Below are positions 1-10,871 of a stretch of DNA of 64,000 nucleotides, piece after piece (within the stretch, counting starts at the first letter, position 1; each line of letters opens with the position of its first letter). Below the pieces are notes generated by a model, which was given only the letters and a program-made list of their open reading frames with translations, was not told the origin of the DNA and searched no databases. Location: NCBI GenBank assembly GCA_039602395.1, contig JBCNJP010000028.1:558001-622000 (forward strand), given 5' to 3'. The DNA is from Deinandra increscens subsp. villosa. Its lineage: Eukaryota > Streptophyta > Magnoliopsida > Asterales > Asteraceae. A program made the position numbers and the translations under genes.

Positions 1-1795
1 TGCTGGTCTTGCCGCCATAGGAGTGGAGACAGACTTTGCATCCATCATCTTGTACTTTTCCAAAATTTCTGTGACATATTTGGCCTGATGGATAAGTATC
101 CCACTGTCACTCTGCTTTACTTGCAATGCGAGGAAAAACTCCATCTCGCCCATCTGACTCATCTCAAACTTTGTGCGCATAACCTTCTCAAACTCTTTGC
201 ACAAGTCTTCATTGGTAGAACCGAAGATGATGTCATCAACATATACTTGTACCATGATTATGTCATTCCCAACCTCCTTCCTGAAAAGTGTCTGATCCAC
301 AATGCCTCTAGTGTACCCGTGTGCTAGAAGATGATCAGTCAGAGTCTTGTACCAAGACCGAGGGGCCTGATGCAAGCCGTACAGGGCCTTGTCTAGCTTG
401 AACACATGATACGGGTGTTCCTCATCAATAAAGCCAGGTGGTTGAGTGACACAAACCTCTTCATCCACTTCTGCATATAAGAAGGCTGTTTTCACGGCCA
501 ACTGGTAGACCGTGAAGTTCATGTGGGATGCATAGGCTAAGAAGACTCTTATTGCTTCTAATCGGGCCACCGATGCATACACTTCATCATAATCCACACC
601 TTGGATTTGTTTGTGGCCCTGAACCACCAACCTGGCCTTGTTTCTGACAATAACGCCGTTATCATCCTTTTTTTTCTTATACAGCCACTGAGTGGTGATG
701 ACCTTTTTGTCAGCTGGCCTTTCTACTAACCTCCAAACTTGAAGACGGGAAAATTGATTGAGTTCTTCATGCATGGCCTCCACCCAACTGGGATCATTCA
801 AGGCCATGGTGATGTTAGGGGGCTCAATCTGTGAGATGAAACAGGAGTACTTGCAATGATTAATGTCTCCTGACTGGCTTCTTGTGACCACCCCGGATGC
901 TAAGGGACCAATGATGTTTTCCAAGGGGTGGTACTTTTGAATTCTGGTCTCCGCAACAGCTTGAACTGGAATTTCAGGAGGCAGATTTGATAGATCGGGT
1001 TCATCATGTGTATCAGCTTCATTTTCGGGATCAGCTCTGAGTGACTGAGGAGAGTCGGGAGCTGGGTCAATTTCTGCATCTGTTTCCTGTGTTTGAGTCT
1101 CTACAGAATCAGCAGTCTCCGGTACTAGTGTAGGATTAATTGCAGGAGCAGGGACAGGAGCTTTTGTGATGGAGTGTGAGACAGACGGTCCTGAAATCGT
1201 ATCTTCATATAATTCCTCTGCTAAGACAGGGTCTAAACCCAATGGACGGAAGAATTGATTGTAGTCGAAGGCTTGAGGAGGACCGACTCCGCCATCAGAT
1301 GGATTTTCTTCTAGCCAGTCCACATTTGTGGACTCCATCACAATCCCGGTAGTTTTGTTGAAGACCCTGTAATCGGAGTAGGCAGAGTAACCTACAAAAT
1401 AACATTCATCAGCCTTAGCAGCAAATTTAGGAACATCAGTGTTAACTAAGACTGTGCATAAACACCCAAACGCCCGAAGGTTACCAATTCTGGGCTTATC
1501 ATTGTAGATTAGCTCATATGGCGTTTTCTGCTCCCGCTTATTGATGAGCACTCGATTCTGGACATAACAGGCAGTGTTGACTGCTTCTGCCCAAAACATG
1601 GTTGGTAGCTTTGAATCACACAACATGGTGCGAGCAGCTTCAATCAGGGTTCTGTTTCGTCTTTCTGCGACGCCATTCTGCTGGGGAGTGTAGGGAGCAC
1701 TGAATTGATGCTCAATCCCCTTATCGGCACAGAAATTGTCAATTGTTTGGTTCTTGAACTCCGTGCCATTATCACTCCTGATGGCCTGCAACATC
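1..1795 (-). pseudogene. Copia A pol: integrase end and reverse transcriptase (partial)
   Basis: Reading the minus strand from about 1795 to the window edge gives Copia pol. It starts at the second acidic residue of the integrase core (SDNGTEF), then the third (TPQQNGVAERRN, about 1660-1700), a variable linker rich in P, E and T, and reverse transcriptase. RT landmarks are WLYKKKKDDNG (about 660-700), the YVDD active site (about 233-245) and a C-terminal part that runs off the window. I saw no stop where I translated, so the frame may be open to the edge; I did not check every codon. RNase H and the 3' LTR lie outside. The upstream pol frame (1772-2671) is out of frame with this one: sequence expected between the first two integrase acidic residues is missing near 1790, so the integrase is broken. 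Confidence 0.85.
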
Positions 1796-2671
1796 ACTTT
1801 TCTTGGACAAGAAAAACACCCAAGTGAAACGAGAAAAATCGTCAGTAATAACTAAACAAAATGCACATCGGTTAAGGCTTAACATACTGACGGGACCGAA
1901 CAGGTCCATGTGAAGCAACTCCAGCGGTGTTGAGATTCTGTTGAAGACCTTCGGTTTATGTGGACGTTTGTGCTGCTTCCCCTTAGCACAAGCCACACAT
2001 TTCTCCTTCAGAATAAATTCATTGATTGGAAGATCTTTAACAAGCCCTCCTCTGGCAAGTCGATTCAGGTTCTTCAAATTCATGTGCCCCAATCTTCGGT
2101 GCCACAGCTGAGCGTGGTTCTCAGCTGTTTTAGAAATGAGACAGGCCACCTCAGATGTGGGGGGTTTCTGCATGTTCAGAACATAGGAGTTACCATATCT
2201 AGGTGTCCTCATCAGCACCCAGTCATCGGGAATGGAGTATCCAGGTTTAAGAATAAGACATTCTTTATTGTTGAATAGAACTGGATAATCCCGATCACAT
2301 ATCTGTGAAACACTCAACAAACTGTGTTTCAACTCCTCTACATAATTGACATTGTGGAAGCTGAGACAACCATTGCGAACCGTGCCTTTCTGACTGATAT
2401 ATCCTCCAACTCCTCCGGCGAACGACACATAACCTCCATCAAATTTTTCCAAGTCGTGTAGTAGGGATATGTCGCCCGTCATATGCCTGGAACAACCACT
2501 GTCAACGTACCATAGGTTGCTGACAGTCCTCCTTGGCTGTTCCTGCATACAGAGAAGATCAATTATATTTTGGTACCCAGGCCTTAACTGGTCTGGGTGA
2601 GACTGGTCTGTCCTTGCTTGGACTGTGGATATCTTTAATGTTGACATCACGGTGGTGATTTTCTTTGCCAA
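1772..2671 (-). pseudogene. Copia A pol: protease, GAG-pre-integrase, integrase start
   Basis: This 299-codon frame holds an aspartic protease (LWYVDSGCSRHMTG, residues about 53-66, active-site DSG), the GAG-pre-integrase zinc-binding region (LWHRRLGHMN with a later CVAC pair, about 190-228) and the first part of the integrase core (HMDLFGP, about 255; the first catalytic Asp is present). It ends in a stop at 1772 because of the integrase deletion described for the segment to its left. The usual methionine is not decisive: pol here continues from gag in one long polyprotein, and the nominal start is a TTG. A near-identical copy of its first two thirds is at 6410-7021. The element cannot make a working polyprotein from this copy. 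Confidence 0.85.
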
Positions 2672-2816
2672 GCCATTTTTGATTATTTTTGTTTAATTTA
2701 GACCCTTTAACCTCTTGAAAGACATTGAGTGTTTTTTGTACACTCCTGTAGGCTTGAAGGACAAATTAACAACTTTCGGGACATTCCACTTATCATCATT
2801 TCTCTTATTGATTGAT

Positions 2817-4298
2817 TCAGGTTTTGAGAAAAAATGGTGTTTCCGAAAATCTTTTAAAAACATGTTGAGGTGGAACAGGTGATTTTGAAAAAGTATCCTG
2901 CTTTGGGCGAGAGACAGGTTTTGAAGGTTTAGAAGCCCTGGCAGGTTTAGTGAACATCTTTGAAGATTTCATGGCATTTTTATTCACCTTATTTTTCTCA
3001 ATTGGTGGTTTCTGATTAGGTGACTTGGGCTTTGGCCTCCATTTATGGACATGTGGTGAGCCTTGCTGCACATTTTGGTTTGAAGGTGCAGACTTTGCTT
3101 TTGGCCTAGGATGTATCTCTGCTTGTGAGGCTGGGAATGTGAACTTCTGCACCTTGGGATTTGAAGGTCCAACTTTGGGCTTTGGGCCAACACGTGTTTG
3201 GCCCAAAGGGACAGTCTTTTGTTGGACTTTCTTAGGATAGTAGGGCTCATAAGGGCGGTGCAGACAGTTTCTTACCATGTGTCCTGGTTGGCCACACACA
3301 TGGCAGGACTGTTTCTTTGGATACACGGGAGCCTGTGGTTGGTTCCGCCCAGTGGATATCCAAGTTGGCTTTGAAGCGTTTTTATGGATCCAAAGGGTTT
3401 TACCATAGGGCTTAGTGGTCAGTACATACTCCCGTTGTATCGGTTGGAATTGATCATATGCAGAATTGACCTCTGGGTACGGGACAAATTCTTGGGGTTT
3501 TGTGTCCCGTACTTTCTGCACATTTTGAGTAGGACAGTTAACACAATCCTCAGACTTTTTCACATCTCCTGTGGGTTTGGGACCATCATTCTGCGGTCCC
3601 TTACCCCTTCTTAAAATTCTAACAGTTCTTAGGGGTTTCACAGGTTTCAAATCACATTTACCAATGTTAAACACACCACATTCAGAAAGTTTATCACAAA
3701 TATCAGACTCAGGAGTTTCTGACTCAAACTTGACAAAAGTTTCAGGTTTCACAAAATCAGAATTTTTAAAAGAAAATTCAACTTCAGACTTCACAGGACT
3801 CAGAAAATTCAACTTCAGACGAGATCTTTTGCCACCATTCCAATCCTTCTGTCCCGTCTTCGCCATGAACTGCCTAGCCCGCACGGCAGATATTCCCATC
3901 TGATAAGATATATCCATGTGCTCTAGATCATCGGGGTTTACTTGATTCACATCATCAGGGGATAGATCCGTGGGAAGAAGTGAACCTGCTACAAGTGCCT
4001 GATAGCAACTCATAATTCCCACCCCAAGGGCAAAACCGGGATCTTTAGTCAAAGCATTTACATCTAGAGAAACAACATTTGATGTTCCAGATGAACTTGA
4101 CCCAGTGGCTTGGGCAATGAATCCCATTGGAGTAGATGGTAGGTTGACTGGAGCGACAGCTGGCTGAGAGATGAAGGCTTGATTCAGTTGATTCATTAAT
4201 GCCCCATTGCCAATTTTCTTCGCCCTCTTATGTTTCTTCTCCTCATAGGCTCTGATGGTAGACATGAGCTCATTTAGGGACGAAGTGGACATTTCCAC
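2817..4298 (-). pseudogene. Copia A gag, internally deleted fusion (left copy)
   Basis: This is the C-terminal two thirds of Gag in the left tandem copy. The N-terminal half matches the right copy's 8984-9601 frame up to KDWNGGKR, then jumps directly to the segment that starts near 8143 in the right copy. About 970 bp are missing at 3793-3830, and this removes the first CCHC knuckle and the coiled-coil region. The jump keeps the reading frame and happens to remove two premature stops, so this ORF (493 codons) is longer than any gag frame in the right copy. The second knuckle CHVCGQPGHMVRNC is present (about 3260-3300). A run of six A near 2830 (five in the right copy) shifts the frame and ends it early. 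Lysine- and proline-rich sequence follows the knuckle. Confidence 0.85.
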
Positions 4299-4358
4299 TG
4301 TCTTTTCAATCAGTTCAATGGTGCTGTCCCAATTTGGTGGAAGAGAGTTAACCAGCTT

Positions 4359-4913
4359 TCAGTTGACCTCCACTTGAGTATATGTCACTCCAGCATCTTT
4401 CATCCCAGTGACTATCTTGATGAAGCGTTGAAGCAGAGTCTCAATGTTTTCACCAGGGATATAGTTAAACTCATTGAACATTTCCCTTAGATTCTCTTTG
4501 CGGGATTCTTTCATATCATCATTTCCTTCATAAGCTGCTATAAGAGCATCCCACAGAGTCTTAGCAGAAGTGTATTCTTTGAAAGCTTCAGCGACTTCAA
4601 GGGATAAGGCCATGGTCAGGGCAGCCAGTGCCTTTCTATCTCGTTCTACCCTCTCCCAGTCTTCATCAAGCCATTCGGATTTTGCTTTAGGAACACGTGG
4701 TTGACCCTGTGCCCCTGCAGTTGATGGGACAAAGTCTCCCACTTCGACCGACCGCATGATCTTAGCATCATGGTAGTTGATGTAGTTGACAAACCTATAC
4801 TTCCATCTCATTAAATCCTTGCCAGACAACAGACGAGGTGGTCTGGCAGTTGTTCCGATTTTAGCGTCCATTTCCAGAGTGGTGCTCGACAAGCTAGACA
4901 TGTCAAAGGCCAT
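4359..4913 (-). pseudogene. Copia A gag N-terminal region (left copy)
   Basis: The 184-codon frame begins with ATG at 4913, just after the hairpin-rich leader, and contains a Copia Gag (UBN2-type) core: a Trp-containing motif LMRWKYRFVNYI, then LWDALIAAYEGNDDMKESRKENL and a pattern of helices ending LLQRFIKIVTGMKDAGVTYT. It stops at a TGA that is followed in the same frame by typical Gag sequence (KLVNSLPPNWDST), so the stop interrupts one polyprotein. The same stop is in the right copy at 9662, so it predates the tandem duplication. An Arg CGA codon changed by C-to-T transition is a likely origin. Confidence 0.85.
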
Positions 4914-4919
4914 TGCTTC

Positions 4920-5410
4920 AGAGAGTTAAACAGAATCGAAAAGGGGTTTACTGTCGGAAATGGCTTGATCGAAAAATACTTTTCGATCGGAAAGGTTAAG
5001 GGTCGAGAAGTCTCGGGCGATCGAAAAGTGAGGAATGGATCGAAAAGTCTCAAAGGGGACTTTTCGATCAAAGAGCACAGTGAATCGAAAAGTCACAGGG
5101 AACTTTTCGATCAAAGAGGCAGATCGAGAAGTCTCAAGGGGACTTCTCGACTGAGATGGGCGGATCGAAAAGTCTCTAAGGGGACTTTTCGATTGAGGAT
5201 ACTGATCGAGAAGTCTCAAGGGGACTTCTCGATTGAGAGCTTCTGGTCGAAAAGTCACAGAAGGGGACTTTTTGACTGGTATAGCCTGATCGAAAAGCCA
5301 CCAAAAGGGGGCTTTCTCGATCCAAAGAAGCGACAGAACAGGGTTTTTCGATCAGGGTCCTGATCGAAAAGTACTGGCAGGGTCGAAAAGCTTCTTAATC
5401 ACGCACACAG
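4920..5410 (-). repeat. Hairpin array in Copia A leader (left copy)
   Basis: The leader between gag and the PBS consists of seven to eight units of about 41 bp. Each unit is an inverted repeat of the form GATCGAAAAG...CTTTTCGATC around a short loop such as TCTCAAGGGGA. Where one arm reads GAGAAG the other reads CTTCTC (5121-5152 and 5206-5242); where one reads GAAAAG the other reads CTTTTC (5038-5070, 5163-5195). The arms therefore change together. ORFs that cross the array in several frames are by-products of the repeat and are not counted as genes. Confidence 0.85.
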
Positions 5411-5554
5411 CTCCACGAAACTTCTGTCTTGATTTGTAACCTGCACAAAAACACCTCCGAATGTGCTAAAAGCTGAAAATCACCACAAAACTCAAAACGT
5501 TAATTCTCAAAAACTTGAATCTGATATCGCGAGAGCCTCGAACTTGCGTTTCTT

Positions 5555-5567
5555 GGCTCTGATACCA
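5555..5567 (-). other. Primer binding site of Copia A (left copy)
   Basis: On the minus strand this reads TGGTATCAGAGCC, complementary to the 3' end of initiator-methionine tRNA, the usual primer for plant Copia elements. It lies two bases inside the LTR boundary. Confidence 0.9.
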
Positions 5568-5569
5568 AT

Positions 5570-6035
5570 TGTAAGGATCAATCTAACCCTCACGCGATAT
5601 CAAATACTAGTAAAACCGTGCTGAATCTAGTTTTAGCTAGGTGATTCAAGCATAAACAATATAAGCAATAATCGAAAAGTATAATAAACTAGAAAACACA
5701 AACCGATTAGAAGAAAACACTTGTATTGATCACGGTTAATTGCCTACACCTTGATCGAAATCTCTAATGAGAATTTCGATATCACCACAGAACACTAAAA
5801 AGACAAGCAACCCTAAACCGATTACAAGAGGTTCTATATATAGGTGATATTGACTTGGTAAACAAGTCAATCTCCTTAGTAATTTTCGAACCCCAAGCCC
5901 ATACAAAACAAATCGGACCCAAACCCACAATAATCCTACAAAAGTTAGCCCAATTACATTTATATACTAGCCCACAAGTATTAAACAAGCCCAAAATTAT
6001 CTAATGCAAAAGCCTCATTTTTCTAGGTCTCTACA
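5570..6035 (-). mobile_element. Copia A 5' LTR (left copy)
   Basis: The LTR is 466 bp, bounded by TGTAAGG... and ...CTCTACA on the plus strand and adjacent to the PBS. It differs from 10872-11336 at only a handful of positions (for example a CT/CC change near 5627 and one extra T near 6022), so the tandem duplication is recent. The 3' LTR of the element is outside the window. Confidence 0.85.
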
Positions 6036-6404
6036 CTGGATGATTCGGGAGAGATATCCATCTATTTGTAATCGGGAAGAGTTTAGAAGTCTGGAGATTT
6101 GGCAGTGAGACTTTTAGGTTTTGTCGGCTGCTTAGGTTCCTGAAATTGGTGGTTGGGACGATTTGTGAGAGGGAATTAACCCCTTTTTCATCATTCTCCT
6201 AGTTAGAGCTATTACTACCTCTTTTAGATGCTTTAACTCACAAAGATTTGTTTCCCGATATGCCTATTGCCTTTTAATTGTGTGATTTGATGGGCGTCAT
6301 TTCGCATCAGAAAGAGAATGTCAAACCTTCTTAAAGAGTTATGGATGCCTCTTTAAACAAATAAGAGAAGAAAAAGAAAAGAAAAGAAAAAAACAAAAAA
6401 AATA
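6036..6404. other. Duplicated flank of Copia A, no gene seen
   Basis: This is the same sequence as 11337-11704, lying outside the LTR, which shows that the duplication took in external DNA. I see no convincing ORF or recognised element. It ends in a purine-rich, A-rich stretch (6361-6404). Confidence 0.7.
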
Positions 6405-6425
6405 AAGAGTTATGGATGCCTCTTC
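6405..6425. other. Tandem duplication breakpoint with copied filler
   Basis: The bases AAAGAGTTATGGATGCCTCTT occur at 6334-6354 in the flank and again here. They are immediately followed by CAAATTCATGTGCCCC from inside Copia pol (equivalent to 2077). The second copy of the 21-base word looks like filler copied from about 70 bp away during end joining. Confidence 0.75.
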
Positions 6426-7021
6426 AAATTCATGTGCCCCAATCTTCGGTGCCACAGCTGAGCGTGGTTCTCAGCTGTTTTAGAAATGAGACAGGCCACC
6501 TCAGATGTGGGGGGTTTCTGCATGTTCAGAACATAGGAGTTACCATATCTAGGTGTCCTCAGCAGCACCCAGTCATCAGGAATGGAGTATCCAGGTTTAA
6601 GAATAAGACATTCTTTATTGTTGAATAGAACTGGATAATCCCGATCACATATCTGTGAAACACTCAACAAACTGTGTTTCAACTCCTCTACATAATTGAC
6701 ATCGTGGAAGCTGAGACAACCATTGCGAACCGTGCCTTTCTGACTGATATATCCTCGAACTCCTCCGGCGAACGACACATAACCTCCATCAAATTTTTCC
6801 AAGTCGTGTAGTAGGGATATGTCGCCCGTCATATGCCTGGAACAACCACTGTCAACGTACCATAGGTTGCTGACAGTCCTCCTTGGCTGTTCCTGCATAC
6901 AGAGAAGATCAATTATATTTTGGTACCCAGGCCTTAACTGGTCTGGGTGAGACTGGTCTGTCCTTGCTTGGACTGTGGATATCTTTAATGTTGACATCAC
7001 GGTGGTGATTTTCTTTGCCAA
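6410..7021 (-). pseudogene. Copia A protease and GAG-pre-integrase (right copy, truncated)
   Basis: This second copy of 2080-2671 is nearly identical, including the DSGCSRHMTG protease site and the LWHRRLGHMNLK pre-integrase start. It is cut at the duplication breakpoint, so integrase and RT do not follow in this copy. The frame upstream (7043-8143) is the same frame and is separated only by a TAA stop, so the two pieces belong to one polyprotein. Confidence 0.85.
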
Positions 7022-7042
7022 GCCATTTTTGATTATTTTTGT

Positions 7043-8143
7043 TTAATTTAGACCCTTTAACCTCTTGAAAGACATTGAGTGTTTTTTGTACACTCTTGTA
7101 GGCTTGAAGGACAAATTAACAACTTTCGGGACATTCCACCTATCATCATTTCTCTTATTGATTGATTCAGGTTTTGAGAAAAATGGTGTTTCCGAAAATC
7201 TTTTGAAAACAGGTTGAGGTGGAACAGGTGATTTTGAAAAATTATCGTGCTTTGGGCGAGAGACAGGTTTTGAAGGTTTAGAAGCCCTGGCAGGTTTAGT
7301 GAACATCTTTGAAGATTTCATAGCATTTTTATTCACCTTATTTTTCTCAATTGGTGGTTTCTGATTAGGTGACTTGGGCTTTGGCCTCCATTTATGGACA
7401 TGTGGTGAGCCTTGCTGCACCTTTTGGTTTGAAGGTGCAGACTTTGCTTTTGGCCTAGGATGTATCTCTGCTTGTGAGGCTGGGAATGTGAACTTCTGCA
7501 CCTTGGGATTTGAAGGTCCAACTTTGGGCTTTGGGCCAACACGTGTTTGGCCCAAAGGGACAGTCTTTTGTTGGACTTTCTTAGGATAGTAGGGCTCATA
7601 AGGGCGGTGCAGACAGTTTCTTACCATGTGTCCTGGTTGGCCACACACATGGCAGGACTGTTTCTTTGGATACACGGGAGCCTGTGGTTGGTTCCGCCCA
7701 GTGGATATCCAAGTTGGCTTTGAAGCGTTTTTATGGATCCAAAGGGTTTTACCATGGGGCTTAGTGGTCAGTACATACTCCCGTTGTATCGGTTGGAATT
7801 GATCATATGCAGAATTGACCTCTGGGTACGGGACAAATTCTTGGGGTTTTGTGTCCCGTACTTTCTGCACATTTTGAGTAGGACAGTTAACACAATCCTC
7901 AGACTTTTTCACATCTCCTATGGGTTTGGGACCATCATTCTGCGGTCCCTTACCCCTTCTTAAAATTCTAACAGTTCTTAGGGGTTTCACAGGTTTCAAA
8001 TCACATTTACCAATGTTAAACACACCACATTCAGAAAGTTTATCACAAATATCAGACTCAGGAGTTTCTGACTCAAACTTGACAAAAGTTTCAGGTTTCA
8101 CAAAATCAGAATTTTTAAAAGAAAATTCAACTTCAGACTTCAC
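7043..8143 (-). pseudogene. Copia A gag C-terminal region with CCHC knuckle (right copy)
   Basis: The 366-codon frame carries a CCHC zinc knuckle (C164, C167, H172, C177 within CHVCGQPGHMVRNC), preceded by basic and proline-rich sequence and followed by a Lys/Pro-rich tail. It links gag to protease. The frame is really continuous with the preceding coiled-coil segment: a TGA at 8258 lies between them in the same frame. The nominal methionine at 8143 is probably not a real start. Confidence 0.8.
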
Positions 8144-8257
8144 AGGACTCTTAGTGGACTCCTCGCAATTTACTACCCCTGCTTCATGTTTACTTTTATC
8201 TGCACAAGAAGTAAAATTGTTAGTAAGGTTGGAAACAGGAGCAGAAATTTTAATGGG

Positions 8258-8965
8258 TCAAGCTACCAGTTTCTTTTCAATCTCAGCTTTAGCTTCCAAT
8301 GAGGTCTTAGAACACTCATACTCTGAGATCATTTCATGCATCAGGGGCATCGGTACTGTGTGACTGGACTTTTCATCTTTTTCTTCAGTACCGAGGCCCA
8401 AACCAGAGTTGGCTTTTAGATGACGCATTCGGGCGTCTGTGTTGTAGAAAAGTGAACTAGCTTTCATCATTTCTGACACAATTTTATCGTTTCGCTCAAC
8501 TTTGGTTTGTGATGTTTCTAATTGACCTTTAAGTTGTTCAAGTTCAGTTTTTAATGTGACAATCTTTTCATTAGCAATTCTTAGATATGTGGTTTTGTCA
8601 CTCAAGTCCCTTTGAAGATTTTTTATGTCAATTTTGGCAGCTTCCAGTTTCTCACTTAATGTTTTAGACCTACCTTTGTATTCTCTCAAGTCTTTATCAG
8701 AAAGTTCACGATTTAATGTTTCATTGAAAAACTTACTTTGCCATTCTTGAGATTCATTAAGTATAGATTGACATTTAGGGTTAAGACATACCTCAGAGCT
8801 GCTGGAAGAGGATCCTGGAGTTATGTTTGCCATGAATGCATGATGGAATACTTCAGTTGCTTCTTTCTGAACTTCCTCTTCAGCTAACAAGGCCACATGG
8901 TCAAGTGTTAGACTTAGGTCTTCCACCTGGGGTGTCCAGTCATATCCAGGCGTATGTTGAACCAC
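8258..8965 (-). pseudogene. Copia A gag coiled-coil segment (right copy only)
   Basis: This 235-codon stretch is rich in Glu, Lys and Leu with heptad-like spacing (roughly residues 80-165, e.g. EKLEAAKIDIKNLQRDLSDK), as expected of a coiled coil that could drive Gag multimerisation. It is bounded on both sides by TGA codons in frame with flanking Gag sequence. Most of it is absent from the left copy through the 970-bp deletion. No other function is suggested. Confidence 0.75.
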
Positions 8966-8983
8966 CAGTGCCTTGTCATTCTT

Positions 8984-9601
8984 TCATGTCTCCTTCTTCA
9001 TGCTCTCACTCCGGTTGTCATTCTTGCTTTCTCTATCAACTCTTGGTTTGGTGCATTCCCTGGCATAGTGCCCATACTCATTGCAATTGTAGCACCTTAG
9101 ATTTGCCTTATTAAAACTCAGCTTTATTCTTTTGCCACCATTCCAATCCTTCTGTCCCGTCTTCGCCATGAACTGCCTAGCCCGCACGGCAGATATTCCC
9201 ATCTGATAAGATATATCCATGTGCTCTAGATCATCGGGGTTTACTTGATTCACATCATCAGGGGATAGATCCGTGGGAAGAAGTGAACCTGCTACGAGTG
9301 CCTGATAGCAACTCATAATTCCCACCCCAAGGGCAAAACCGGGATCTTTAGTCAAAGCATTTACATCTAGAGAAACAACATTTGATGTTCCAGATGAACT
9401 TGACCCAGTGGCTTGGGCAATGAATCCCATTGGAGTAGATGGTAGGTTGACTGGAGCGACAGCTGGCTGAGAGATGAAGGCTTGATTCAGTTGATTCATA
9501 AATGCCCCATTGCCAATTTTCCTCGCCCTCTTATGTTTCTTCTCCTCATAGGCTCTGATGGTAGACATGAGCTCATTTAGGGACGAAGTGGACATTTCCA
9601 C
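8984..9601 (-). pseudogene. Copia A gag middle region with first CCHC knuckle (right copy)
   Basis: The 205-codon frame follows the N-terminal Gag piece in the same frame after the stop at 9662. It ends with a zinc knuckle CYNCNEYGHYAREC (C170, C173, H178, C183). A TGA after KKET stops it, and Gag-like sequence continues beyond in the same frame. Two knuckles separated by a coiled coil is a long Gag layout for a plant Copia element. Confidence 0.8.
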
Positions 9602-9661
9602 TGTCTTTTCAATCAGTTTAATGGTGCTGTCCCAATTTGGTGGAAGAGAGTTAACCAGCTT

Positions 9662-10216
9662 TCAGTTGACCTCCACTTGAGTATATGTCACTCCAGCATC
9701 TTTCATCCCAGTGACTATCTTGATGAAGCGTTGAAGCAGAGTCTCAATGTTTTCACCAGGGATATAGTTAAACTCATTGAACATTTCCCTTAGATTCTCT
9801 TTGCGGGATTCTTTCATATCATCATTTCCTTCATAAGCTGCTATAAGAGCATCCCACAGAGTCTTAGCAGAAGTGTATTCTTTGAAAGCTTCAGCGACTT
9901 CAAGGGATAAGGCCATGGTCAGGGCAGCCAGTGCCTTTCTATCTCGTTCTACCCTCTCCCAGTCTTCATCAAGCCATTCGGATTTTGCTTTAGGAACACG
10001 TGGTTGACCCTGTGCCCCTGCAGTTGATGGGACAAAGTCTCCCACTTCGACCGACCGCATGATCTTAGCATCATGGTAGTTGATGTAGTTGACAAACCTA
10101 TACTTCCAGCTCATTAAATCCTTGCCAGACAACAGACGAGGTGGTCTGGCAGTTGTTCCGATTTTAGCGTCCATTTCCAGAGTGGTACTCGACAAGCTAG
10201 ACATGTCAAAGGCCAT
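9662..10216 (-). pseudogene. Copia A gag N-terminal region (right copy)
   Basis: This is the counterpart of 4359-4913, almost identical (one visible substitution, R to S after LM). It has the same ATG position after the leader and the same TGA stop at its end. The shared stop dates that lesion before the tandem duplication. Confidence 0.85.
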
Positions 10217-10222
10217 TGCTTC

Positions 10223-10710
10223 AGAGAGTTAAACAGAATCGAAAAGGGGTTTACTGTCGGAAATGGCTTGATCGAAAAGTACTTTTCGATCGGAAAGGTT
10301 AAGGGTCGAGAAGTCTCGGGCGATCGAAAAGTGAGGAATGGATCGAAAAGTCTCAAAGGGGACTTTTCAATCAAAGAGCACAGTGAATCGAAAAGTCACA
10401 GGGAACTTTTCGATCAAAGAGGCAGATCGAGAAGTCTCAAGGGGACTTCTCGACTGAGATGGGCAGATCGAAAAGTCTCTAAGGGGACTTTTCGATTGAG
10501 GATACTGATCGAGAAGTCTTAAGGGGACTTCTCGATTGAGAGCTTCTGGTCGAAAAGTCACAGAAGGGGACTTTTTGACTGGTATAGCCTGATCGAAAAG
10601 CCACAAAAGGGGGCTTTCTCGATCCAAAGAAGCGACAGAACAGGTTTTTTCGATCAGGGTCCTGATCGAAAAGTACTGGCAGGGTCGAAAAGCTTCTCAA
10701 TCACGCACAC
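10223..10710 (-). repeat. Hairpin array in Copia A leader (right copy)
   Basis: This is the second copy of the array of inverted repeats seen at 4920-5410. It has a few private changes, for example CTTTTCAATC replacing CTTTTCGATC near 10363-10372. PBS (10857-10869) and LTR follow. Confidence 0.85.
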
Positions 10711-10871
10711 AGCTCCACGAAACTTCTGTCTTGATTTGTAACCTGCACAAAAACACCTCCGAATGTGCTAAAAGCTGAAAATCACCACAAAACTCAAAAC
10801 GTTAGTTCTCAAAAACTTGAATCTGGTATCGCGAGAGCCTCGAACTTGCGTTTCTTGGCTCTGATACCAAT

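Noticed and set aside
3025..3903. Plus-strand ORFs opposite Copia A gag (71-110 codons)
   Set aside because: They are antisense shadows of the gag frame and are repeated at the same places in the right copy.
4926..5363. ORFs of 84-132 codons on both strands across the Copia A leader
   Set aside because: They arise from the 41-bp inverted-repeat units, have repetitive translations and lie between PBS and gag.
5555..5567. tRNA gene fragment at TGGTATCAGAGCC sites
   Set aside because: Each occurrence sits just inside an LTR boundary and is only the primer binding site; no cloverleaf surrounds it.
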